From Halichondria panicea (lineage: Eukaryota > Porifera > Demospongiae > Suberitida > Halichondriidae), in NCBI RefSeq assembly GCF_963675165.1, contig NC_087382.1, positions 5,681,963 through 5,745,962 of the forward strand: a stretch of 64,000 nucleotides of DNA, read 5' to 3'. Shown here in pieces: positions 25,301 to 36,300 of the stretch (positions within the stretch are counted from its first letter, which is position 1; each line of letters begins with the position of its first letter). Below the pieces are notes generated by a model, which ran no database searches, was not told the DNA's origin, and worked only from the letters and a program-made list of their open reading frames with translations. Made by a program: the position numbers and the translations under genes.

Positions 25301-26979
25301 CTGGAAGAGGAGGCTACAATTCAAGAGGGGCCACTGTTCAAGAGCGGCGTTTATTAGCTCTAGTTTGTCATCAAAAGTTGTTTTCACCTGTATAAACTTG
25401 AACTCTGCCATGAGAAAGTCTTTGTGAAGCACTAACAAGCTGCTACTCGTAGCTACGTACATGTAGCTAGCTAGCTGCTAGTAATAATTTTTTTGGCTGC
25501 CACGTGCAGAAATGCTAGAGTCAAAGTTCACTGAGGCTACTATTTGAGAGCGGGTACTAAATGTTTCATTTTGCTAGCAAGGGAGGCTACTATTTGAGTG
25601 CGGCCTTTATACAAGAGCGGCCTCTGATCAAGCATATACGAAAATAAAGATCTGTGTAAGCAATTAGCAATTAATGTTCTCACCACTGTCCAATTGTTCA
25701 ACGTTTTGCCCCCCCTCAGATCCACAGCTTTCCGTCACACCTCCTAATCCACCCAACCTCGTCACTCTGATGTAATCTCTACACCTATACAGAGGAATTA
25801 TCACGCATGAATGTCAGTCAGCACTTTTTGTGCTCGCTACGACCAATTTATGAGTGTGATCCTGGAAACAAACTTACTGATTTTGATTGAGGTTTGGATT
25901 AAAGCAGTTTTCTGGCTCCAAATCCAAAAACATGATGTTGAAATATGCAGTGTTGTATCCATCCGGACACACAATGTTGTACCGCACGTAAAGTTGATTC
26001 CCGTAACTACAGTAACATACCAAACAACAACTTCAAACTAATTGACAATAGTATTATTATTTATAGCACACATAATCATATAGATGCTATGAAAAGCTAC
26101 CACCTCTTTCTCCAAGTACTACACATTTATTGTGGTTTGATAAGCAACATACATGATACAGCACACCCAATAACAGCCACAAAAGTAGTAAAAAGGCTCC
26201 ATATAGATACACTCTAGATCTACTCAGAATTAATGCTATAATTGGACTTACGGTACTTGAGACTCCAGTTCTATCCCTGGAGAGTAGATCAGTTTAACTC
26301 TTGAATCACCTCCTATTGTATCCACGTCTTTAATCTGGTGGTTTCTCCTACGAATATCACATATGCATACTGGAGGACCCGGAGTCGGGCCTGGACCATT
26401 CCCAATGCGCGTGGTGTAGATGCCGTATTGACTGTGCATATAATATTATAATTATGGAGTAACTATACATTAATTTAAGCAGCCTATTATTTAGTCTACA
26501 TTATGATAATTATATTGCATATGTCATTATCAAGTTCTAGCTGACACATTGACTTAATGCAGCATACTCAAGTTGTGTCCTCATTTAAAAATAATAAGCC
26601 TGCAAGGGACATAATTGAACACAATGCATTGATGAAGTATATATAAGCGTATAAGATAATCTTCTAGTGAGCTAAGGTTCTACTTACTCAATGCCGGGAG
26701 TAGGGGTATTTGTGATTCTGAAGTTGCACGGCACAAGGTCAATGCGGTGAGCAAGACAGTTACTGATACCCTCAGCACCTCTGTATATAGGTAAGCATAT
26801 AGGTAAGCATATAACTAGATATCCCATGCATAAAGTGAGTGCTATAGAATAAGATAGCTATAGTTATATATGGGCTTAAGCTATGTCTACACAATGTCAT
26901 TATACGATTATTATAGATTCTGGCACACTCACATTGACAAAATACTGCTGAGAGCAATCAGCTGTATCCAAACTTTCAT
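19396..26979 (-). CDS. Gene B2: secreted CUB protein, duplicate of B1 with longer TSTPPL repeat
   Basis: Sixteen exons match B1 one for one: 26933-26979, 26688-26780, 26252-26431, 25878-26006, 25684-25784, 24955-25094, 24659-24837, 24355-24443, 24117-24175, 23423-23669, 23033-23132, 22930-22973, 22383-22796, 21883-21986, 19783-19936 and 19396-19493. The sum is 2,178 nt (726 codons), against 674 codons in B1. Differences that change length all keep frame: five arginines instead of six after the CUB domain, 15 instead of 6 hexapeptide repeats, and one codon lost near the repeat. Exon 8 starts at the upstream AG (tgcag|CTTCAATGATG); the downstream AG present in B1 is mutated to AA. Two transposable insertions lie in introns. 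Retained frame over 16 exons argues that both copies are functional. The 3' end is unresolved as in B1. Confidence 0.85.
20082..20664. mobile_element. MITE-like insertion in a B2 intron (TA target, CCGTATATC ends)
   Basis: Unit 1 preserves the empty site (actggctattcac, about 4,410). In unit 2 the TA is duplicated around a 583-bp insert with inverted ends (ccgtatatcttttaatttat against rc ccgtatatcttctaattta). There is no coding capacity. TA duplication suggests a Tc1/mariner-like mobiliser. Internal tgtccg...attagaacaa motifs repeat several times. Confidence 0.88.
20293..20496. mobile_element. Small MITE nested in the 20,082 element
   Basis: Inverted ends are cgtatagcgggtaattttcg (20,293-20,312) and its complement at 20,476-20,496. 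The interior has tattcgtgg/ccacgaata repeats. A degenerate relative lies near 55,325-55,520. Confidence 0.7.
22526..22795 (-). repeat. Coding minisatellite in gene B2, 15 x 18 bp
   Basis: Fifteen 18-bp units encode TSTPPL-type hexapeptides in the B2 frame. The array is stop-free in all three minus frames and in one plus frame, so long ORFs in the other frames here are artefacts. Confidence 0.93.
25253..25640. mobile_element. MITE-like insertion in a B2 intron
   Basis: Absent from the matching site in unit 1 (about 8,868). Ends are inverted: tatgcttgatcaggagccgc at 25,259 and cggcctctgatcaagcata at about 25,619. A ctactaaatgtttcattttg block occurs twice in the same direction inside. No coding potential. 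Confidence 0.8.
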
Positions 26980-28332
26980 CCTGGTAGATACAATGTCATG
27001 CAGTGCAGACTTAATAACCTGGTGTGAAGGCAGGCTAAATACAATGCAGGAAAAACTCATGCATGTAGACTATTTATACCCATGCAACAGCTACTGTAAA
27101 CAACTAATTATAGAGATGCCATTGATTGCTAAGTGTTGGCCTGCTCACTCTGGGATGGAACCTTTCAAGTATAAGCATGTTCTCCAACCACCACCAATTT
27201 AACAAACCTAGTGTGTGTGCATGCATGTGTGCATGCATGTGTCACAATGTACGAGTGTGTGGGTGCAGACCTCTGTGTGCATTACATGCATGGGTAATAT
27301 AATATGTTCATCATCAGACATGCGTGTGTATATACAAGCGAAGTATGATGCTCTCCCTATAATTATTCAACACAGGCTATCTGGCCTGCTATTTAACTTT
27401 CACTTTAATACGTTATCACAGGCATGTGTCAGTCACATGACACTTACATTAACATTAAATGATAATACATATAATTATAGGCTAACATCACTAGAACAGG
27501 CTAACATCACATAATTATATGAAATGGACAGCATTAGAATGTGAGGTTATACGATTGTGGGCGCCATGCATGTCCTGCATTTGTGGCTAATTATCTATCC
27601 AAGAAATTCCTGGACCAGTGAAATGAATAATAACAAGAAGCTCAACTTACATATATAATTATACTTCTCTATAATAATTATAGATTGCATCATCACAACA
27701 CAGCTGTACACGTGGGCCACTGAACTTGTCTTTACTCCATCACCATCGAACGTATGAACAAAGCTTACATCACTGAAGCTGCATGGCTGACTATAGTACA
27801 CATGCACTATTAATACAGTATGAGCTTAATTATTATTAATTATAATTATACATATCAATGTGTATATACAGGTATATATATAATTTATGGACACTTATTG
27901 TACACATTATATGTATACCTTTTTTGCACAATATTTTGTCTGTCAATAATGAAAACTCTGTTTAAACCTCAATACATGCAGCACCATAAGGAACTGAATC
28001 TCATAATTTTATGCAGATCAGCTCCTTGTTTTCGAAACCTCCCATAATAATTATCTTCATCATCTCCATGCAGTATTCTTTTCCTCCTGCATTTTGACTT
28101 TCACAAGGGTACAGTTTAAAACTTCAAGACCTCCAGTTTGCATGAACATAATTATATTCACCAAATTTGAAGTGCTAATTCTTCACAAAGTCTTCAAGAT
28201 CACTTCTTATGTCACTACTATGAGCAGCTCCTTCGAGACAACAACAATGCCAGAAAATCTCCCCGTGTCACTCATTCGAAACCCATGCAAGAAAATATAA
28301 ACATTGGTAGTGTTTCCGCATGTAATGAACTA

Positions 28333-28522
28333 CAGTGGAACCTCCCCTGCGTTAACAACCACCTCCGAATAAAGGCCAGTTGATATATAACGGCCAGGTA
28401 CCCGGGTCCCAAATGAACAGTTTGTGTACAAAACAACCTCAGTCTCAACAAAGGCCACCTCTGTATAAAGGCCAAAACATTGTTCCCCAAAGGTGTCCGT
28501 TATATATAGAGGGGTTCCACTG
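28333..28522. mobile_element. Short MITE with CAGTGGAACC ends
   Basis: Inverted termini cagtggaacctcccc and ggggttccactg enclose about 190 bp with repeated aaaggcca motifs and TATAACGGACACC-type sequence. The ends resemble pogo/Tigger-like termini (inference). It has a TA on the left and TTA on the right. Confidence 0.7.
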
Positions 28523-28799
28523 TTACAGTACTCTATATCTGGCTATTCTTCATTCGATGCAAAGGATCAACTTAGTTGTCCTGGTGTATAATAGTGAATT
28601 AAAGATAATGTGTAAGCTGTTCTCACTATATGCACTGTCCAATTGCTCAACGTTTGCAGATTTCAGTCACACCCCATAATCCACCTAGCCTCGTAACTCT
28701 GGTGTAATCTACACACCTGCATGTAGATCTAGAGGAAGTACCTTTAAGGTCACTTATCAGGTAGCAATTTTAGCGTTTTCAAAATTTTCTCTTATTTTT

Positions 28800-29000
28800 G
28801 GTGGATTTTCAGCAAACTCATTGTGCCTCGAAAACAACCGCACGAGGGATACGCTGTGTGTGTGTGTCTATTCCAGCTGTAACTGCTCAACGGTTGCAAT
28901 GCGACGAAAGCTAACAGCTTCTATAGGCTTCTAGCCACGTTCTCTTGGATTTTGATTTGTGGATTAGCAGACTAAAGCTTCTTTCTCGAGTTATGGCTAG
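28800..29000 (+). repeat. Dispersed repeat family 3, copy 1
   Basis: Shares a gt-repeat followed by a ctgctcaa...ttctataggcttctag...ttcttggatttt block with 34,690-34,855 and, inverted, 60,600-60,840. No coding potential is evident. The rest of 29,000-29,640 shows nothing recognisable. Confidence 0.65.
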
Positions 29001-30350
29001 TTTGACTCACATTGAAGGCTGTTGCAGTCTCTTCAGAATCTTTCATAGCATCATCTGTTCGCCCAAACTTTCTATTCAACATATGAGTTAGCCTTGCACT
29101 AAAGCACTAGCTTTTTTTTAGCTACAAGACTCTGTTAAAACAGTTAGCTAGCAGTAGCCATTTGTGAAAATGAAATATAGATAACAATATGCATGTACAC
29201 AAGTCTTTCTTCTTAGATATTATATACACTGAACTACAGATGCTGGAATAATCAATTTTCTTCTTTTTTGAGGTCCTGGTAAGCCACATAATACAACAAT
29301 AGATGCATGTAAATAAGTCTTTTTTTCTCAGTGACTTTATATAGATAAGCTAACTTTATTAATATAAAAGAAACTACTATAACACTAATACTTTTAGAGC
29401 GAAAGCATAACATGGCGAGAGGCATTAGCAAGCGCACGCTTGCAACACTCGTTAGTACAGTAAAGTATGAGCAAGTGCACTCTTTGTATGAGTATGAGGT
29501 TGATGGAAAGTTTGGAGTCATGATCCGATACAGAGAAAGAAAGCTCTAGCTTGCTTAGCATACTCTCACTTTCATTATAGGCTTATTAAAGCGTTATATT
29601 ATACAAATTTGCTAAAATTAGTACCAATTTAGTTATATGGTTTATCATGAATGTCAGTCAGTTCTTTGTACTCGCTATACAACCTGCAATTTGAATGTGA
29701 TCCTGGAACTGATAATTATTGATTGAGGTTTGGATTAAAGCTTTTCAGGCTCCAGATGCAGTGTTGTATCCATCCAGACACACAATGTTGTACCATACGT
29801 AAAGTTGATTCCCGTAACTACAGTAACATTTTGTGGACATACCAAACAACGTCTTTGATATATGAAAAGTCACCATTGTATATACCTGTCCTCAGCTCTC
29901 TGAGTATATACTGTACGTTAGTGCATATTGAAATCTACATGTACCACAAGCTAAACTTCCTGTATATTTCACTTAGCTATAAATGAGCCACAACTTATGT
30001 TATGGAGACCATGCAAAAACTTACTGTGGCCTGATAATCATTAATTAAACAGCATTATTATTATAACAGCCACAAAATTAGTGAAAAAGGCATACTTTCA
30101 GCTGTATGACTTTTATTACACACTTATTATAACCTTGACAACATAAACTCGCATTTCAAGGAAACAGACTTGCTGTGGATATAACTATATCATATGTGTT
30201 ATTACATGCACCAAAGACACACCAAAATGCAAGAAAATCATTTATAGATATAATACACAACAAATTAATATACCGCTGCAGACTACAAAGAATGTTAACA
30301 CTATAATTGTAAGAAGTTAAACACAAATGAATCGTTTGTAGAGTCTTCCT

Positions 30351-33300
30351 TTATCCCTGCGCTCCAACTGGGTCTAAGCGGAGAAGCTCCCTGCAGGTGA
30401 TTCGTAACATGGTATCACATGAAAAGATGAATAATCGGCAAAAGTCCGAGATGCGTCGAGGTACAGTGCCCTCCGCGTTTGGAGCAGCTGCAAAATAGAA
30501 AAGAAAAGACGGTGACCAAAATAAGGTGTACAATGACATTTTGGTCACTCTCATAGCGGGTTCCTAAGCCCCCATGACATGATAGTGTTTGGAACCATCT
30601 GCATGTGGTATAGCAGGCCACTTCTTTATTACAGAGCCACTGATGTGCTAGTGCAGTGTGCCCACTATACAATATGTTAATTGCTACTGCAATCAAGTGA
30701 GTTCGGAAATCTTACCCCTAATTAAAGCTCCTCTGTAACATGTGTCATCAAAAGAACGATCAGCAATTGGCCAGAAGTCTTCTTGTAGAAAACCCAAATG
30801 CCTTGATGCTTTGATTCGTCCGAACATTACAGCCGCACCTTCCTCCCCTAATATTTCACCAAACATTCTCCTACTTTGATCGAGGAACACATCCACAAAT
30901 TCAGCCCCTGTTAAAGAACGAAGTGTGCATTGACATACTAGGCAAAGTTAACAGATCCAGTATTAATATGCATAAAGTCGACATTTACATGTAAAAAAAA
31001 GTCTAAAAATACCTATAAATAATTTTAGACTACATTACATCATCTGTAATTGATCTGATTGGCTAAAAACAGTAGATTACATGGAAGCATAATCTACAAG
31101 AAGGTGCTTATTCTACAGGAAATGGGCGCATATTCTACAGGAATTGGACACATATTCTACAGGAAATGGACGCATATTCTACAGGAAGTGACAAATAATT
31201 TGCAGGAAGTTCTCAAAAGTTGGAACGACATTTTTAGTGAAAGTGACAAGAAGATGACAAAAACATTATGAATGCAATAGTTTGTTCAGTCAATATCCAT
31301 TCTTTCCATGACCACTGTTGCTTGTATTGCTTTTTCCAGTTGGGCATGGGAAAGGGGGCCAAGAAGCATCAAAAACACTTTAGCAGTCGCTTGACACTTT
31401 CTATTGAGTTTTTTAAGGTTCCATGCCGGTCCAGTCTGCTCTATACCCCCTCCACTCCACCACAGAGCTTCATTCTTCTTCTTGTAGTGTTGCAGTCAGT
31501 TCTAGCATAGTTCTAGGTTCTTTTTACTTGTCTGTTCTTTCCAGTATCTTCAAGAAGCGTTTCACAAGCTTTACTAAGTTTTTTCATTGTTTTGAAGCCG
31601 TCTTCTTGTCTTTTTCTGTCAACTGGTGTCTCTCCAGCTCGTCCAGCTCGCACAAATTCAATTTCTGTTGCTACGCACCAAACCTGGCTTTTTATAACCA
31701 TGCCTCGCGCATGCGCAATGAAGTCCAAGTTAGATAGACCACACCCACTCGTAGAATATGCGTCTTAGTAACCGCCTTGGTTACGGTTAGATTCCCTCGG
31801 CTTTGCGCCTCAGGCTAACCGCAACCGCGGAGGTTACATAGACGCATGTTCTACTCTTAGGTGTAGTCTATCCTATACATGTATTTCACTCAGTTTGAGC
31901 TGCATGCCCTCACCCCCTTTAGATTGATCGATACGCTCATAGTGATAGGATTATGTTCTGGGAAAATAATTATGCGAGCTTCTATATAGTGTGTAGATGA
32001 GAAGGGCTGATATAAATGCTCCTACTAGCTATAGTCAAACGATTATTGAACTGTACGAGAGAAGGTTCCCTATAACCAACTTACTTGGGAGGGGGTAAAC
32101 TGGCCGCGTGCTACTCCTGGGAAAATTGTCCACCACAGGATAGGCACCAACCCAGCAGAATATGTATTCATTTATTAGGTTTATTCTCTGCATAACGTCA
32201 GGTGATGGAAGCAACTGGGAACGTGTGTGTGTGTGTGAGTGGTGGATGTGTATGTATGTGGAGTGAATGAATGTGTATGTGTATAGTGGATGAATGTGTA
32301 TGTGTATAGTGGATGAATGTGTATGTATGTGAGCGGGAGTATGTTAGTGCATGCATTGTGTGGGTGGTGCATGCTACTCACCACAGATGACACAGCTCCT
32401 GCGTCAGTTGTGTTGATCGTGTATTGGAGAACAGCCCTATTTTGATCAAGCTCCAGTACGCCTATAGGACACAAAAACGTTACAAAAGCAACTTAAATTA
32501 ACTATGGTGCTGTTGAAAATAAAATAAGTATACATCAAATCAAAGAGTAGGAAAGAGTCGAGAGTGCATGGCCGATCTACTGTTACATTGATTAGGTGAT
32601 GAGGATTTACAAGCGACTTAAACATTACCTGGCCCAGTGAAGACAAAGTTATTTGGAGTTGACCCAAAGAATTTACGCGATCCGAGGAAGTCACTAACAG
32701 TATCCACACAGGAGAACTGTCCATCGGGAACAAATATGGTAGAACCATTGTTGAAATTAAACGCAAATCTCCTGCAATAAATTCACAACAACGTATAAAC
32801 TACAGGCTCAACAAAAATGTCTTACCAACAATGCAAACTAACTAACAACAGGTCAAACATAATTATAACATGCTTTTGATGTAATCTAGAGCAGAGGAGG
32901 TCGATCACCTGATCTTCTGCTAATTGTGATAATCTAATGCTAATCCTCACATGACCTGATCACTACCTAAGTGGCAATACTACTTACAAGTCACCTGAAT
33001 TCGAGTGTCAGAGCTAGTCTATAGTTTTATACAAGTACAAAGCAATAGCTTGATGATTCTACTCAAAACTATATTATCAGCATCAGCATACACATAGTTG
33101 CAAGGCAATCATCCTGTGTGGATTAGCAGAAAGGTCAAGTTGTGTCTACTCTGAATCTAGAGGCATTGCACACTGTAAAGAGAGAATATGCAGTGCATTA
33201 GAAAAAACTTACCCGTTAATGTATGTCACAGTTTGCCCTGCGGAGAATTCAATTTTCTGTTGAGATACGAACCTCTTGACCATTCGATTCGCCCCTTCGT

Positions 33301-36300
33301 GTTTTAGAATTGTCTTTAGGAATTTTGCGCGACTAAATTTAGGGGTCTCAGCACTTCTTTTGTGAGGTACGTCCAATGTTAATGGCTACATAAAATAGAT
33401 ATGCGGGAATTCTTACAGTAGTCTACAGTACATATATTCTTCAAATTGGTAGCTAGGAAATGAAAAGAAAATCGACTCGATTTCACCTGTCATTGTACAC
33501 ATAGTATTAGTGAACTAGCTATTGTGGGTATACCTTCTCATAGGGATCGTTCTGTTGATTCAACCACTCTGGGTCCCATAGCCTAACAAAATCGAAAGTA
33601 ACGCAATTTCCCTGTAGCTGGTCGGTTGGTTCAACACAAGTAGCTCGAATCACAAATCCAGTGAAAACCTAAGCAGGAATACAACAGTTTGATTGAGTGG
33701 CACAATACCTGTTTTTTTTTAGTAAATCATATTACCAAGTTCCTACACACCTCAATGCACAGAGACAACTATGATTTGCAATTGACATGCATGCATGCTT
33801 TGCATTATTATTGTATTCATACCTGACCATTATTCAGATCTCCAGCATCTGTGTCTGGAGGAATTCCTACGTCCAGATTAGGGTTGGAACAGAACTCAAT
33901 GGCTGCGTTGCCATTGGTGAAGACCGTTCCCAAACCTACAAAAGAATACTGTTACATACAAAATAGCATTGCTACAAGCAAAATCTAATTTAGAATCAGA
34001 AATCGGAGAGGTAGAAGTCTGCCTGAAGTGATTTTATAGTTACAGAAAGACTTTGAACTGGACGCTCCAAGCTCAAGGTTACCATTATAAAGCTAACTAA
34101 AATTGTCCATTCAGAAAATAATTAGAAAAATCCATACAACCATACTTATTGCCTAGTGAGTGGCTAAATCAAAGCGATCTAGCTAGTGCTCTATACATGG
34201 CACATTGCATCACTATACCATAATAATTATTATAACAACCATATAATTATATTGGACTGCAATAATTATTATAATTCTGCATATTGCAGTGCAAATGGCA
34301 TGTTGAATGCGGATGAAATCAAAACGAATTAAAACGAATAATTTACTATGGAATTCGGCACAACTAATGAATTTACTTGTCTATTAATATAGGGAAAAAC
34401 GTAATCAATCAGAAGAGTTTGACATCATTGAGAAACAAGTTAGTTATTGCAGCACCCTCGTGCAACATGCCAAATATTGCACTGGAGCAACATAAGTGCT
34501 GGGAAACAACTATACAACAAATATACTTGCTACAAAATATACAGAACACTCACCGCCATTATACAGGTCTGTTTGCCTGATGTCTTCATCATCACCACAC
34601 ATTACTTCCTCTCCACCAAGCAATTCAGGGTTTATGACTCGAACAAAGTCTGCACTGAAGAGTGAAATAGTATACCGTCAGTACTATCATTATCTCGGTT
34701 CGCATGTAGTATACGATAGTTTGTGTGTGTGTCTGTCTGTGTAAATTGATACAGCTGCTCAAGGATCAATGAAGTGCAAGTAAGAGTTTCTATAGGCTTC
34801 TAGTCATGTTTTCTTGGATTTTTAATTCGTAGATTTGCAAAATCAGTGGCGTAGCCAGAAGGTGGTAAAGGGGGCAATTATACCCCCCCCTTTTTCTGGA
34901 TCTCTACTTACCAGTCTCAGCTCTAGCTAGCTAGCTACGTTTGTCTCAATTAGTAATTATTGAAGTAACAGTTACATGCATGTGCAAACAAATATGGGTG
35001 GGGCATTGGATACTTGATACTTGATACAAGTTAGCTCTGTGGCTTAAGTGTGAGCGTCCAAGGTGGATACATGATGTTCTTAAGTAATGATTAATGGACA
35101 ACGCTGAGCAATGTCATGTCCATTTAGGTTAAAAGTGAAATGTATCATTCATGTGGTAAAGGTTAATTTGTTTGTAAAACCATCAAAATGAAAGCGCATC
35201 GTGGGTGTGGGTGCTGATGTCTCAGTGGAAAGCTACACATAACTATAGACAATAAAATTACTTAAAAGCAAGCGGTTGCATGGAATCCAAAATTCCAAAT
35301 TACCTTAGACAATCGGCTCCGGGTGCTGGAGATTCTGTTTGCAACATTTGAGGTAAGAGGTGCAAATAGGTGCCCGTCGGACATTGCACATTGTACAGCT
35401 GCATGGAGGAGGCTCCGTATGTAATACCTGCAGAATTGTTTTCCTCGTTAAAAAGAATCTCAATTCTTCAATTGCATTGACAAACATAAAAACACGCTCT
35501 TTCTCAAGAAATTGATCTATACATCTATGCGTTCACAGTCAATCATAGAGCAGGTATTAATTCTCAGACTACCGTACCCTCGCGAAAATACACCCACTTT
35601 TTTCTGCAAAAAGTTTAGGCTTATTAGGGAACTGGGAGTTTAATCGCGAACGGCGACTTTTCACTTGAATATACGCCCACCCGCGGCCTTAAATCAAGGC
35701 TTGTACTTAGCTTTATGACAATATTGTATTTTCATTTCAATACATAGTATGAACATTTCATTCACAACACAACAATGTTATAAACTAATGCATGAGTATG
35801 ATTAATGCATGATAAGAAGAAGTGGACTCTGACCCTATTTGTTACTCATCAGATGTAGCAGCAGGAACTTTCCAAAGGATGGTACCGTAGGTCATACTCT
35901 TACAGAGCTATTAGATACTTTGTTTCAGACAAGGCAAGGTAACCTGCAAAATTGGCCTGGGTGATGACTTCGTTCTCAGATTTGTGTTGATGTTCCCTCT
36001 CTGCATATAGGACTATAGTTGTTCCCTGCATATACCTCTTCAAGGGCAAACAGAGAAACTTATATGTCTGATCTTGGTCCAGCAAGGAGTATAGTGTAAC
36101 TAGCTGTACTACCTAAAACTTACTTTCTTCACTAAAATTAGAGCTAGTAAACAACCTATTATCGAACACGTTCTATTTTTGAACGCTTATTCTCGAGGAC
36201 AACGGCTCAGAGCACTAAGCTGATAATACCTAGGTATAGACTAGGTAAGGCTCTATTCAAGTCCGAACTCACGGCCAGCAAAAAGCTTCCTCGGCGGAGT

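Larger units (their letters stand above)
15790..28170. repeat. Segmental duplication, unit 2
   Basis: This is the second copy of 1-11,185, in direct orientation. It contains the 5' part of A2, all of B2, and part of the B-like relic. It is longer than unit 1 mainly because of a 583-bp element at 20,082, a roughly 390-bp element at 25,253, and nine extra minisatellite units. Confidence 0.93.
27120..29870 (-). pseudogene. Relic B-like CUB gene, unit 2
   Basis: Decayed counterparts of B exons run in gene order: exon 9-like near 27,150-27,215, exon 8-like near 27,710-27,790, exon 7-like near 27,915-28,095, exon 6-like near 28,180-28,285, exon 5-like near 28,620-28,720, and exon 4-like near 29,690-29,850. 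Similarity to B is clear (for example ttgtatccatccagacacacaatgttgtacc is close to the B exon 4 sequence), but exons are shortened or frameshifted. A small element at 28,333-28,522 and a dispersed repeat near 28,800 interrupt it. Confidence 0.7.

Noticed and set aside
31513-31728. Minus ORF with many Lys/Arg residues as a separate gene
   Set aside because: No start context, splice logic or family resemblance; mentioned only as a candidate for the missing gene C exon.
32181-32474. Minus ORF rich in His-Thr (97 residues)
   Set aside because: Only its first 27 residues are gene C exon 9; the remainder is intronic tandem repeat after a good GT donor.
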